Shown here in pieces: positions 44,331-52,481 of a DNA stretch of 64,000 nt. Source of the DNA: CBDFHF01 sp965247565 (lineage in GTDB: Bacteria; Pseudomonadota; Gammaproteobacteria; Methylococcales; Methylomonadaceae); assembly GCA_965247565.1 (NCBI GenBank), contig CBDFHF010000003.1, positions 1,798,001 to 1,862,000 on the forward strand, written 5' to 3'. Numbering within the stretch: position 1 is the first letter of the stretch; each line of letters opens with the position of its first letter. The notes beneath the pieces were generated by a model. The model did no database searches, was not told the DNA's origin, and saw nothing but the letters and a program-made list of their open reading frames with translations. The position numbers and the translations under genes were made by a program.

Positions 44331-44909
44331 ATGGCGGCGCTCAATGTATTGGTGGTCGAAGAGCTGGATAGCGACAAACTCTTAGAACACAGCCTTAGAC
44401 AGCACAAATGCGATGTGGTCACGCTTAAGCTCAGCCAGGTCGATCTATTGCACATGGTGCAAACTTTAAAGCCGGATGTGGTGGTATTAAATTTGTATAC
44501 ACCGACCGAAGCCGTGCTAAACATGATTTTGGAAATCAACCAAAATTACTCGCTACCCGTAGTGATTTTTGCCGAAGACCAACAAACCGAAACCATCAAC
44601 AAAGTCATTAAAACCGGCGTCAGTGCTTATATTGTTGATGGCTTGTCCGCTAAGCGGGTTAAATCAATTATCGACATTGCCGTTGCTCGCTTTAAAGAAC
44701 AGCAAGTCCTAAAAGATGAGCTGAAAAAAACCAGGCAGGAATTGGATGATCGCAAATTGATAGACCGCGCCAAAGCCATCCTGATTAAATCTCAAGGCTA
44801 CACCGAAGACCAAGCCTACCACGCCCTCCGCAAACTGGCGATGGATCGGCATATCCCGATTGGGGAAATGGCTCGGAATGTGATTTCTATGGTGGATTTG
44901 TTTAAGTGA
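44331..44909 (+). CDS. nasT: NasT-type response regulator with ANTAR RNA-binding domain
   Basis: A 192-residue antiterminator: an N-terminal receiver-like domain (LNVLVVEELDSDKLLEHSLR), a coiled coil (about 120-140, LKDELKKTRQELDDRKLIDR) and a C-terminal ANTAR three-helix domain (AKAILIKSQGYTEDQAYHAL, RKLAMDRHIPIGEMA). The usual phospho-acceptor Asp appears to be Asn54 (VVVLNLYTP), so it is a pseudo-receiver, as expected for regulators controlled by protein binding. NasT usually works with the sensor NasS; no nasS is in the window. ATG 44331 is two bases after narK; TTG 44325 is an alternative. Likely targets are the nirB and nrtA leaders. Confidence 0.9.
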   Translation: MAALNVLVVEELDSDKLLEHSLRQHKCDVVTLKLSQVDLLHMVQTLKPDVVVLNLYTPTEAVLNMILEINQNYSLPVVIFAEDQQTETINKVIKTGVSAYIVDGLSAKRVKSIIDIAVARFKEQQVLKDELKKTRQELDDRKLIDRAKAILIKSQGYTEDQAYHALRKLAMDRHIPIGEMARNVISMVDLFK

Positions 44910-44989
44910 GGGAGCAAGAAATCAATTTAGAGAATACTATTGATTCAATCCGCAGCAGACTTTTTACCTTACGCGACGGCTACCAGGAG

Positions 44990-45457
44990 CTACTTTGGCG
45001 TACCATCCAATAAAAAATACGCCAGAGTATTTTCGTGAACCTGTTTAGATTCCTTAGCTTGGGCGGCACTCCACCATTGATATTGTGAATGCTGGGCGGT
45101 GGGTATACTACTGAGCTCGGCATCCAGATGAAATTCATAGGCCAACACTACATAATGGGTGCCAACACCAGGGTCCTGCATGAAATTAGTATCATAAATA
45201 TGCGTAAAGCCACCACGCAACGTGGCTGAAGCAAAAGGAATTTCCAAACCTAACTCGGTGCTGGTTATGCGCGCAAATGCTTGAGCTAGGGTTTCATTTT
45301 TAAAAATACGGCCACCGGGTACAAACCAGGTGTTTTGTGCCGGTTCGTTGATCCGGTACCCCAATAGTAGTTCGCCGCTGCTGCTGCGCACCATCAGATC
45401 AATGGATACCAGAGGTGTATTATCGACGATAAATAAAAAATCTTGATTTGATAGCAC
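44990..45457 (-). CDS. gmm: GDP-mannose mannosyl hydrolase (Nudix)
   Basis: A 155-residue Nudix-like hydrolase. TPLVSIDLMVRSSSGELLLG, PAQNTWFVPGGRI and ITSTELGLEIP follow GDP-mannose mannosyl hydrolases, which have a degenerate Nudix box without the REUXEE glutamates, as here. It would hydrolyse GDP-mannose or GDP-glucose to GDP and sugar, limiting mannose-containing polysaccharide precursors. It is stand-alone, convergent with nasT. Confidence 0.87.
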   Translation of the reverse strand: MLSNQDFLFIVDNTPLVSIDLMVRSSSGELLLGYRINEPAQNTWFVPGGRIFKNETLAQAFARITSTELGLEIPFASATLRGGFTHIYDTNFMQDPGVGTHYVVLAYEFHLDAELSSIPTAQHSQYQWWSAAQAKESKQVHENTLAYFLLDGTPK

Positions 45458-45479
45458 GATGTAAATCCTTGTGGGTAGT

Positions 45480-45602
45480 TATAGATTCTGCCCTATGATG
45501 TTTGAAGTTTCGCGATTTGTATTTAGCTCAAAGCCCCGAAACATATGGTCCACATCAAAACAAAACCGGTAAAAGTTAGAACATCATAGGGCCGGATCTA
45601 TA
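45480..45602. mobile_element. MITE-like element with 23-bp terminal inverted repeats
   Basis: 45480-45502 (TATAGATTCTGCCCTATGAT and on) and 45580-45602 are inverted copies with two mismatches in 23 bases, enclosing 77 bases without an ORF. Total 123 bp. Size and arms are those of a miniature inverted-repeat element. A target duplication is not evident beyond perhaps TA. Confidence 0.6.
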
Positions 45603-45710
45603 AGGGCAGATAATGTCAAAACTGCAAAGCGCTGAAATTTTTGTGGTGGATCGATAGAGTCAGAGGCAATTTTCAAAATCTAAACCATAATCAACGCCAA
45701 TGGCGGGTTG

Positions 45711-45797
45711 GGTTATTCAACCTGTAACAAACGTTTTGCTCAACTTTGGACATGGTTTGAAACGTTTATGACGGGATACTATCACGTCAAGCTGAGG
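45711..45797. repeat. Dispersed 87-bp repeat, copy A
   Basis: Runs from GGTTATTCAACCTGTAACAA to GCTGAGG. It matches 48586-48673 across its length (shared CAACTTTGGACATGGTTT-like core and AACGTTTATGACGGGATA). Its end overlaps the last codons of vapC, so the repeat supplies the toxin stop codon. Confidence 0.85.
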
Positions 45798-46221
45798 GAT
45801 AGATACTACCCTTCATCAGTTGCGTATTAACCCAGTTTTCAACTTTTAACTCGGGATAGCCGCAGAAATCATCAATATTATTGGTGACTAAAACTAACCC
45901 TCTACTAACGGCATGAGCAGCGATCAATCTATCTAACGCATCACGCTTACGGTCGCGCATGACCGCACGAACAACGCCATAGCTGATGCAGGCATCCTCA
46001 GCAAATGGCAGTACCGGAATATCAATAATTAAATTTTTCAATGCCAAACCAGCAGCCTCTCGTTCGGCTGGGTTACGCTCCACGCCATAACACAGCTCGG
46101 CATAAGTGATTGCAGACATCACCACATCACCTCGGCGTAAACTATCAAATCGTTGCAATACCTCAGGTGGATGATGCTTGATCAAATAAATACAGATATT
46201 TGTATCCAGCATATAGCGCAT
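45787..46221 (-). CDS. vapC: VapC-type PIN-domain toxin ribonuclease
   Basis: A 144-residue PIN nuclease. The acidic site is in MLDTNICIYL (Asp6), TYAELCYG (Glu) and RDALDRLIAAHA with LVTNNIDDF. VapC toxins cut initiator tRNA or rRNA. The start is ATG 46221, overlapping the vapB stop by one base (TAATG). Confidence 0.92.
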   Translation of the reverse strand: MRYMLDTNICIYLIKHHPPEVLQRFDSLRRGDVVMSAITYAELCYGVERNPAEREAAGLALKNLIIDIPVLPFAEDACISYGVVRAVMRDRKRDALDRLIAAHAVSRGLVLVTNNIDDFCGYPELKVENWVNTQLMKGSIYPSA

Positions 46222-46457
46222 TACCAAACCTCACGTTCTTGCTCTTCGTGGAAATCTCGACCCTCCGCCATAAATCCCTGTGGGAAGGCGCTAAATTTCA
46301 TGCGCACTGAGCTCAAATTTTGTCCATTAACCGGTCTTATTACAATGGAATCACCCACGCGTTCAATTTCTATATCACCCGGCGCATCAACAACCCCAAT
46401 CTCTTGAGGAATTCTGACTGCAATTGAATTACCTGATTTAAACGCTCGACTTAACAT
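46221..46457 (-). CDS. vapB: VapB-type antitoxin (AbrB/SpoVT fold)
   Basis: A 78-residue antitoxin. The N-terminal swapped-hairpin DNA-binding domain is RAFKSGNSIAVRIPQEIG ... GDIEIERVGDSIVIRP; the acidic C-terminus (FHEEQEREVW) would block VapC. Precedes and overlaps vapC. The pair probably represses its own promoter. Confidence 0.9.
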   Translation of the reverse strand: MLSRAFKSGNSIAVRIPQEIGVVDAPGDIEIERVGDSIVIRPVNGQNLSSVRMKFSAFPQGFMAEGRDFHEEQEREVW

Positions 46458-46559
46458 GACAAACTCCTAAGAGAAATTATACGTATATACATTAGCAGAA
46501 CTCCATCATTCCAACAACAAGAGAACCTGCATTTTAACGCACCCACGCCAATGCAAAGC

Positions 46560-46598
46560 AAAACGTTTATGAAAAGATACATATCCCGTCATGCTCAG
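46560..46598. repeat. Dispersed repeat, partial copy B
   Basis: AAAACGTTTATGAAAAGATA then CATATCCCGTCATGCTCAGG corresponds to the right third of copies A and C. It lies between vapB and the DUF11 protein gene. Confidence 0.75.
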
Positions 46599-46725
46599 GT
46601 TATTCAGGCAGCGAGTGGTTAATTTGCTTAACCCAATGGATTGCTATAGGATTCGCCCAGCGTGATCAATACCCCATATAATTCCAATCAATAATTCAAT
46701 TAAAATTCTACAAAGGAAGTTAACC

Positions 46726-48282
46726 ATGACCCGACCTGTACCCATTAAACCCCATCCAATAACAAGTCTAATTCCGGCGCTCATTCTGGCAATAGCGAGC
46801 GCGGTTAGCCCTCTCATACACGCGGAGGAAGCTGTGGTAATTGGAAACTGGAGTAAAGAGGGGAATATCTGTCAGGTTAAAGGGAGATGTTCGGCCGCTT
46901 TTAGGGTAGATTTAGTTACTGGCAAGCGGACGATGATTAGTGACTTTACCGAAGCTGATTATAATGATTTTTATAAATACGTTAACTCTACATATAGCTC
47001 TATTCCTCAACAGGTTTTAGATCGTAGCGGCCATTACTGGACCAAAGTAGCCATCTCCTCGTCAGGTGAGATATACGTTTATTCACTTGGTGAGAAAATC
47101 GGGAGTGGCATCTTCCGAATTTCCCCCACCGACGGATCCCGACATCTAATAAGCTATACCCGAGATATTGCATCTGGCCCATTACTAGCGCCTAGTTCCG
47201 AAGGTCCATCTATTTTAGCAATCACCCCGACAAACCAAATTCTGGCAGGAATTAGAAATGGTAAATTAGTTTCGATTAACCCTGTATCTGGCCAACGGAA
47301 AATGCTGAGCGATTCCAGCATTCCTAGTCAAGGGCCGACGGATTTCGAGTTTAAGGGTGTAGATCCAAGCGGACGACTTTGGGGTGCTAGCAGCGAAGGG
47401 ATTGTCCAAATAGACGCGAATTCGGGGCTGCGCGCACTTCTTAGTGGACCTACAATTTATACTGGGGCCGCCCCTTTCTTATTAATGAACGCGGCCAACA
47501 GCGTTTTCGGTATCGAAGATAGTGATACTGGTCCTCCTTATGGAAAGAATCTATACCAATTCAAATATGAAAAACCAGACCCCGCCAACCCACTAAGTGA
47601 CTTTCGTAACCCGAGCCAAGGCCCAGTTATCGAAAACACCGTAGCACTGTCTTGGGACAAGAGCGGGAGTATTTTATTACTAGACGATGGTAATCGAGGA
47701 ACCGTAAGCTTAGGAGGTCTCTATGCCGTTGACACAGCCACTGGTAACCGCACCTTGATCAGCAATTTCTCTGACCCAAGTCAAGGTCCACTTGTTTATT
47801 CATACGAATATATGGATTTAGCAGTCGGCACGATGCCAGCTTTTGTGGGTAATGGCGGAGGCGGCGGTAATACGGGAGGCAACGGTGGTGGCGGTTCTTC
47901 TTCCGGCACCGAACCCATCGTAAGCAATGCCGAATCCGCAGACCCAGTACAGACAGGCCAGCCGTTCAGCTATACAGTCTCTTTTACCAACTATGCGGCG
48001 TCTGTCGCCACCAGCGTAAAACTCAGCGATACTTTGCCAAAAAAATCTAAATTAGTTTCGGCTGTGGCCAGTCAAGGAAAATGCAAAGGCAAAGCGCCGG
48101 TGGTGTGCAACTTTGGCACCGTGGCATCTGGCGCCAATGTGACCGCTACCTTTACCGTTACCCGGAAGAAAACCGGACAGGTGAAAAATTCAGCCGTGCT
48201 GACTTACAAAATGATAAAGGCGGGAACTAAAAAAAAGAAAAACTATAAATTGGCTATTAGCGAAACGACTACTGTGAATTAA
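46726..48282 (+). CDS. Secreted protein: beta-propeller-like repeats plus DUF11 domain
   Basis: A 518-residue exported protein. Signal peptide up to about residue 34 (SLIPALILAIASAVSPLIHA). Residues 35-370 hold at least five repeats of the type VDLVTGKRTMISDF, ISPTDGSRHLISY, INPVSGQRKMLSD, IDANSGLRALLSG and VDTATGNRTLISNFSDPSQG, which suggest a beta-propeller. A glycine/serine linker (near 380-396) leads to a DUF11 immunoglobulin-like domain (PFSYTVSFTNYAASVATSVK ... AVLTYKM). No sorting motif at the end. Probably extracellular adhesion or binding; partner unknown. AAGGAAGTTAACC precedes the ATG. Confidence 0.78.
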   Translation: MTRPVPIKPHPITSLIPALILAIASAVSPLIHAEEAVVIGNWSKEGNICQVKGRCSAAFRVDLVTGKRTMISDFTEADYNDFYKYVNSTYSSIPQQVLDRSGHYWTKVAISSSGEIYVYSLGEKIGSGIFRISPTDGSRHLISYTRDIASGPLLAPSSEGPSILAITPTNQILAGIRNGKLVSINPVSGQRKMLSDSSIPSQGPTDFEFKGVDPSGRLWGASSEGIVQIDANSGLRALLSGPTIYTGAAPFLLMNAANSVFGIEDSDTGPPYGKNLYQFKYEKPDPANPLSDFRNPSQGPVIENTVALSWDKSGSILLLDDGNRGTVSLGGLYAVDTATGNRTLISNFSDPSQGPLVYSYEYMDLAVGTMPAFVGNGGGGGNTGGNGGGGSSSGTEPIVSNAESADPVQTGQPFSYTVSFTNYAASVATSVKLSDTLPKKSKLVSAVASQGKCKGKAPVVCNFGTVASGANVTATFTVTRKKTGQVKNSAVLTYKMIKAGTKKKKNYKLAISETTTVN

Positions 48283-48585
48283 TTTGGCAATCCTTTGAGC
48301 CGGAAACACCTATGCTCGATCCCGCTTAAATAGATGTTTCCGGTATGTCCAGTTGTTTATGCTAAATCTTGCTGTTATTTACAGTTACGGTAATTTAAAC
48401 AGCAACGCCACCTTGCACCATTTATTTATCAAAGCGCACTACTTCTGCCCACAATTGAGCTAGTAAGCACCGACATATAATTTTTGCCTTACCCTTACAA
48501 TGGCAATTGTAAAACAGGGATATTGGGGGTCAGGTCTTGCAGGCAATCATCCATCCTCTGATGCCGTAACCTAAGTAGCGGGGCA
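48283..48585. other. Gap with REP-like motif
   Basis: No ORF. GGGGTCAGGTCTTGCA at 48526-48541 repeats, in opposite orientation, the motif at 4926-4941. Confidence 0.45.
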
Positions 48586-48673
48586 GGTTATTCAATCCGT
48601 ATCAAACGCTTTGCTTAACTTTGGACATGGTTTAAAACGTTTATGACGGGATACATATCCCGTCATGTTGAGG
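48586..48673. repeat. Dispersed 88-bp repeat, copy C
   Basis: Full copy, including a perfect 11-bp palindrome ATGACGGGATA-CA-TATCCCGTCAT (48643-48666) that is degraded in copy A. It lies 70 bp beyond the tacT stop. Confidence 0.85.
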
Positions 48674-48742
48674 ACACTACTATCTAGTGTTGTAGTGAAC
48701 TTGTTTTTTCGTAAAAAACGTATTTCCAAATTTTCTTGGCCA

Positions 48743-49255
48743 TCAAAGTTTAACCCACCGCCGCGCATCTTTGAGTAGCAATAGAAGTTGTTGTTCTTGT
48801 AAGGGGGAAGCAATAAAGCCGAAGCGTTTATAAAAACTAGCAGCCTCTTCATCAATGGGATGCGTTAGCATCGCTCGGATTCCTGCCTGGTTGGCAATTA
48901 GGAGTGATCTTTGAATGGCATTCTGTAATAACCCTATACCCAGTCCAAGTCCTTGGTGTTTTTTTGAGACAGCCAGTCGCGCCAGAATGACAACGGGGAT
49001 AGGATATTGCCCCATGCCTTTTCGGATGCGTTCAGGCGCATCAAGTGTGTCAATTTGGCCGACAGTCAGACTGAAATATCCAGTTACTTGTTGCGAATCA
49101 CCCGCAGTGACAAAGGTCTTGGCGGAGCCTGCGCCTTGCGCCTGTCTGGCATGACGGATAAGCCATTCATTTAGGGCGGGTTTACCGCAGTCGAAAGCTT
49201 CAAGGTGATGGTGTGCCGCAAGTACTTTTGGGCTGTTATGGTTTATGGTATCCAT
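48743..49255 (-). CDS. tacT: TacT-type GNAT acetyltransferase toxin
   Basis: A 170-residue GNAT. FDCGKPALNEWLIRHARQAQ is the start block of the toxin group. VILARLAVSKKHQGLGLGIG is the acetyl-CoA pyrophosphate loop, and FYKRFGF is near the end. TacT toxins acetylate the amino group of charged tRNAs. It follows the DUF1778 antitoxin by 18 bases. Confidence 0.9.
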   Translation of the reverse strand: MDTINHNSPKVLAAHHHLEAFDCGKPALNEWLIRHARQAQGAGSAKTFVTAGDSQQVTGYFSLTVGQIDTLDAPERIRKGMGQYPIPVVILARLAVSKKHQGLGLGIGLLQNAIQRSLLIANQAGIRAMLTHPIDEEAASFYKRFGFIASPLQEQQLLLLLKDARRWVKL

Positions 49256-49273
49256 CGACTATTTCTGATCCGA

Positions 49274-49567
49274 TCAAGGCTGTTTATCCCAGGGAGCTTG
49301 GCGTGCAAATAAGTCACGAAGCCCTTCATTTTCTTCACTTGGGGCATCGAGCAAATCCAAAAAGGCTTGATATTGATTGTCTGAAACCATGAACAAACGC
49401 TGGTCGAGCAGGGTTCGCTCAGCGGCTTGACAGGCGCTGTCCAGGATGAACTCGGTTAAAGACTTGTGTGTCGCCTCGGCGGCACGACGCAATACGGCTT
49501 CTTGCGCTGGCGTAGCACGTAAACCTAATCGTGCAGATCGAGTTGTGCTAGTGGATATTCTTGTCAT
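49274..49567 (-). CDS. tacA: TacA-type DUF1778 antitoxin
   Basis: A 97-residue ribbon-helix-helix antitoxin. ARLGLRATPAQEAVLRRAAE and SLTEFILDSACQAAER form the DNA-binding domain; the C-terminal part (FLDLLDAPSEENEGLRDLF) wraps the toxin. Upstream partner of tacT. Confidence 0.9.
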   Translation of the reverse strand: MTRISTSTTRSARLGLRATPAQEAVLRRAAEATHKSLTEFILDSACQAAERTLLDQRLFMVSDNQYQAFLDLLDAPSEENEGLRDLFARQAPWDKQP

Positions 49568-49695
49568 GGTGGAACCTTAAAAAGTTAAATGACTTGAGCG
49601 TATGTTAGTACATTTGACGCACGACGGTCTAACTGTTGTTTAATCGCGCAATCAAATAACTTCGTTTAAATTTTGCACCATTTATCAACCCAGAA

Positions 49696-49712
49696 TGCAC
49701 CAGCGCAGCGCA
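49696..49712 (+). promoter_or_regulatory. NtrC-like binding site
   Basis: TGCACC-AGCGC-AGCGCA agrees with the NtrC form TGCACC-N5-GGTGCA in the whole left half and four of six bases of the right. A further TGCACC half-site lies at 49674. They are about 140-165 bp upstream of the sigma-54 element, a usual enhancer distance. Confidence 0.45.
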
Positions 49713-49838
49713 AAAATTCAGGAAATCAATGTTGATGAGTCGTTAAGAATGACTGTATTTTCAGTTTTGAAAGCCATTAAAAATTATATCTAGCTGTTTT
49801 AAAAGTAAATTTTATTAATTCATAATCATTAATTAAAC

Positions 49839-49855
49839 TTGGCATCTGGATTGCT
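49839..49855 (+). promoter_or_regulatory. Sigma-54 promoter of the nrt operon
   Basis: TTGGCAT-CTGGA-TTGCT has the -24 GG and -12 GC with the exact five-base spacer; only the last base of TTGGCAC differs. The predicted transcript starts near 49866, just before the attenuator hairpins. Confidence 0.8.
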
Positions 49856-49869
49856 TAATTTTAAGCAGA

Positions 49870-49910
49870 GCCCCAAAGTAGGGGTGAACATAACTGCCCA
49901 CTGTTGGGCA
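49870..49910 (+). promoter_or_regulatory. nrtA leader: tandem ANTAR (NasT) target hairpins
   Basis: Two hairpins 10 bases apart, each with a hexaloop having A1 and G4: GCCCC-AAAGTA-GGGGT (49870-49885) and TGCCC-ACTGTT-GGGCA (49895-49910). This is the two-hairpin form recognised by ANTAR antiterminators. A terminator follows 12 bases later. nasT is encoded 5 kb away. Confidence 0.82.
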
Positions 49911-49921
49911 AACTAGACAAA

Positions 49922-49969
49922 GGCGTCTTTCGTGAACTGATTTATTGGTATCACGAAGACGCCTTTTTT
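49922..49969 (+). terminator. Leader terminator of the nrt operon
   Basis: GGCGTCTTTCGTGA (49922-49935) pairs with TCACGAAGACGCC (49951-49963) with one bulged T, followed by a T6 run. It lies 30 bases before the nrtA ATG, so it must be read through for expression. Confidence 0.9.
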
Positions 49970-49998
49970 GTTTTCTGCCACTTTGCTTAGGATTAACC

Positions 49999-51378
49999 AT
50001 GAAAACCACCCAAAAATATCTACTCACGCTTTCGGCGACGCTGGCTATTTCGTCATTCAGTTTATCGGCTGATTTATATGCCAAAGACAAGCTGGAAAAA
50101 GAAGATTTGAAATTTGGCTTTATCAAACTCACTGACATGGCACCGCTAGCGGTGGCTGCCGAAAAAGGCTTTTTTGAAGAAGAAGGTTTGTTTGTGCAGT
50201 TGGAATCCCAGGCTAACTGGAAGGTGGTGATGGATAGGGTAGTCAATGGCGAATTGGATGGCTCGCACATGTTGGCGCCAGCACCCCTTGCGGCCAATAT
50301 TGGCTTTGGCACTAAAGCCGATGTAGTGACTGCCTTTAGCATGGGTTACAACGGCAACGCCATTACGGTTTCTAATGATATTTGGAAACAGATGAAGCCA
50401 AATGTGCCCATGGAAGGCGGCAAGACAGCCCATCCAATAAAAGCAGATGCTTTAAAACCAGTGGTTGATAAATTCAAGGCGGAAGGCAAGGCTTTCAACA
50501 TGGCGATGACATTTCCGGCCGGCACCCATAATTTAAAACTACGTTACTGGCTAGCCGCAGGCGGTATTAATCCTGGTTATTATGCGCCACCTCAAGATAC
50601 CTCGGGGCAAGTGAACGCCGAGGCTATGTTATCGGTAACCCCACCACCGCAAATGCCCGCTACTTTGGATGCGGGCACTATTTCTGGCTATTGCGTCGGT
50701 GAACCGTGGAATCAGCAAGCGGTGGTTAAAGGCATTGGGGTGCCGGTAATTACTGATGAAGAATTATGGAAAGATACGCCGGAGAAAATCTTTGGCGTAA
50801 CTAAAGAATGGGCAGAAAAAAATCCTAATACCCATAAAGCCGTCATCAAAGCGTTGATTAGAGCCTCGATTTGGCTGGACGCGGAAAACAACAAAAATCG
50901 CAAAGAAGCTATCGAGATGTTGGCGCAAAAACAATATGTCGGTGCTGATGTTGAGGTGTTAGCCAATAGCATGAACGGCACCTTTGAATATGAAAAAGGC
51001 GATAAACGTCCGCTGCCCGATTTCAATACCTTTTTCCGCAACGGCGCCAGCTATCCATCCTATAGCAGTGCAGTCTGGTATCTAACGCAAATGCGGAGAT
51101 GGGGCCAAATCAACGAAGCAAAACCCGATGCCTGGTATTTGGAAACGGCCAAAAAAGTGTATCGCCCCGATATTTATTTAGCCGCAGCGAAAGAATTAGT
51201 GGCAGAAGGCAAGGCCAAAGCTGAGGATTTCCCCGCTGACACGGGCATGAAGCCATCGCAAAACTTTTTTATCGACAAGATTCCATACGATGCCAACAAG
51301 CCTAACGACTACTTGGCCAAGTTTCCGATTGGTCTGAAAGGCAAGCAAACCGTTTCCGGTGGCAAGATTGTTGATTAA
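49999..51378 (+). CDS. nrtA: ABC nitrate transporter, periplasmic binding protein
   Basis: A 459-residue NrtA/CmpA-family binding protein. Signal peptide to about residue 28 (LLTLSATLAISSFSLSADLY). The fold is seen in KFGFIKLTDMAPLAVAAEKG, the DGSHMLAPAPLAANIGFGT ligand-site block, FPAGTHNLKLRYWLAAGGIN and SGYCVGEPWNQQAV. It has no lipobox. Nitrate specificity is inferred from operon and family; the bicarbonate-binding CmpA is the close alternative. ATG 49999 has TTAGGA before it; the frame is open further up to 49945. Confidence 0.93.
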   Translation: MKTTQKYLLTLSATLAISSFSLSADLYAKDKLEKEDLKFGFIKLTDMAPLAVAAEKGFFEEEGLFVQLESQANWKVVMDRVVNGELDGSHMLAPAPLAANIGFGTKADVVTAFSMGYNGNAITVSNDIWKQMKPNVPMEGGKTAHPIKADALKPVVDKFKAEGKAFNMAMTFPAGTHNLKLRYWLAAGGINPGYYAPPQDTSGQVNAEAMLSVTPPPQMPATLDAGTISGYCVGEPWNQQAVVKGIGVPVITDEELWKDTPEKIFGVTKEWAEKNPNTHKAVIKALIRASIWLDAENNKNRKEAIEMLAQKQYVGADVEVLANSMNGTFEYEKGDKRPLPDFNTFFRNGASYPSYSSAVWYLTQMRRWGQINEAKPDAWYLETAKKVYRPDIYLAAAKELVAEGKAKAEDFPADTGMKPSQNFFIDKIPYDANKPNDYLAKFPIGLKGKQTVSGGKIVD

Positions 51379-51457
51379 CTGACCTTGAAATGGGTACCTA
51401 GGTGCAAGGATGCATCCTTTTTTAACCCATTCTTATTATTATCAGCGAGTAACAGAC

Positions 51458-52471
51458 ATGAATAACAAACTCATTAAATTCTTTAACATTACCGGTCTGA
51501 CTTGGTTTGTACCCTTGGTAAAAATTGCCGCTGGTGAAAATCCAGCTAGGCAATTACGCGAATTCTGTTTGATTGTCGGTGTTCCCGTGATCGCATTTTT
51601 ATTGTTCTTGGGGTTCTGGAGTGTGAGTGCCTCCCAGGTTAATACCAGTCTAGGAGCGATTCCTGGGCCGATAGCGGTTTGGCATGAAGTCGGCGGTTTG
51701 GTAAAGGAGCATTATGCGGAAAAAGTAAAAATCACTGAGTTTTACCAACGCCAGCAGCTACGTAACAAAGAAAAACTGGCGGAAGATCCCAATGCGGAAT
51801 TAAAAATACGACCTTACACGGGTAAACCGACTTATTTGGATCAGATTTTCACCAGTTTGCACACTGTATTTGCCGGCTTTATTATCGCTACCTTGTTAGC
51901 CGTGCCTCTGGGAATAATGTGCGGGATGAGCCCGGTCATCAATACCGCCATCAACCCATTAATTCAAATATTTAAACCGGTTTCACCGTTAGCTTGGCTG
52001 CCGATAGTCACTTTGGTTGTTAGTGCAGTTTATGTAACCACCGATGATTCCTGGTTTGCCAAATCATTTATTACCTCAGCCATTACTGTCACGTTGTGCT
52101 CGTTATGGCCAACCTTGATAAACACAGCAGTGGGCGTGTCTTCTGTAGATCGTGACTTGGTGAATGTGGGCAAAGTCTTGCGTTTGGACTGGAGCACACA
52201 GATAAAACGCATTATCTTGCCATCGGCACTACCGTATATTTTTACTGGTATGCGATTGTCGTTGGGGGTGGGCTGGATGGTATTAATTGCTGCGGAAATG
52301 CTGGCGCAAAACCCAGGATTAGGTAAGTTTGTTTGGGATGAGTTCCAAAATGGCAGTTCCAATTCTTTAAGTCGGATTATGGTGGCGGTTTTCACTATCG
52401 GTATTATCGGCTTCATTTTGGATCGGATCATGCAGTCTTTGCAAAACCTGTTTTCATTCAGAAAAGTCTGA
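51458..52471 (+). CDS. nrtB: ABC nitrate transporter permease
   Basis: A 337-residue permease. One helix near the N-terminus (VPVIAFLLFLGFWSVSASQV) precedes a long periplasmic charged stretch. Then the five-helix permease core follows, with the ATPase-contact loop near VSSVDRDLVNVGKVLRLDWS. The frame is open to 51410, but ATG 51458 (MNNKLIKFFNITG) is preferred. It pairs with nrtA and the double ATPase downstream. Confidence 0.92.
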   Translation: MNNKLIKFFNITGLTWFVPLVKIAAGENPARQLREFCLIVGVPVIAFLLFLGFWSVSASQVNTSLGAIPGPIAVWHEVGGLVKEHYAEKVKITEFYQRQQLRNKEKLAEDPNAELKIRPYTGKPTYLDQIFTSLHTVFAGFIIATLLAVPLGIMCGMSPVINTAINPLIQIFKPVSPLAWLPIVTLVVSAVYVTTDDSWFAKSFITSAITVTLCSLWPTLINTAVGVSSVDRDLVNVGKVLRLDWSTQIKRIILPSALPYIFTGMRLSLGVGWMVLIAAEMLAQNPGLGKFVWDEFQNGSSNSLSRIMVAVFTIGIIGFILDRIMQSLQNLFSFRKV

Positions 52472-52481
52472 GGATGCCAAC

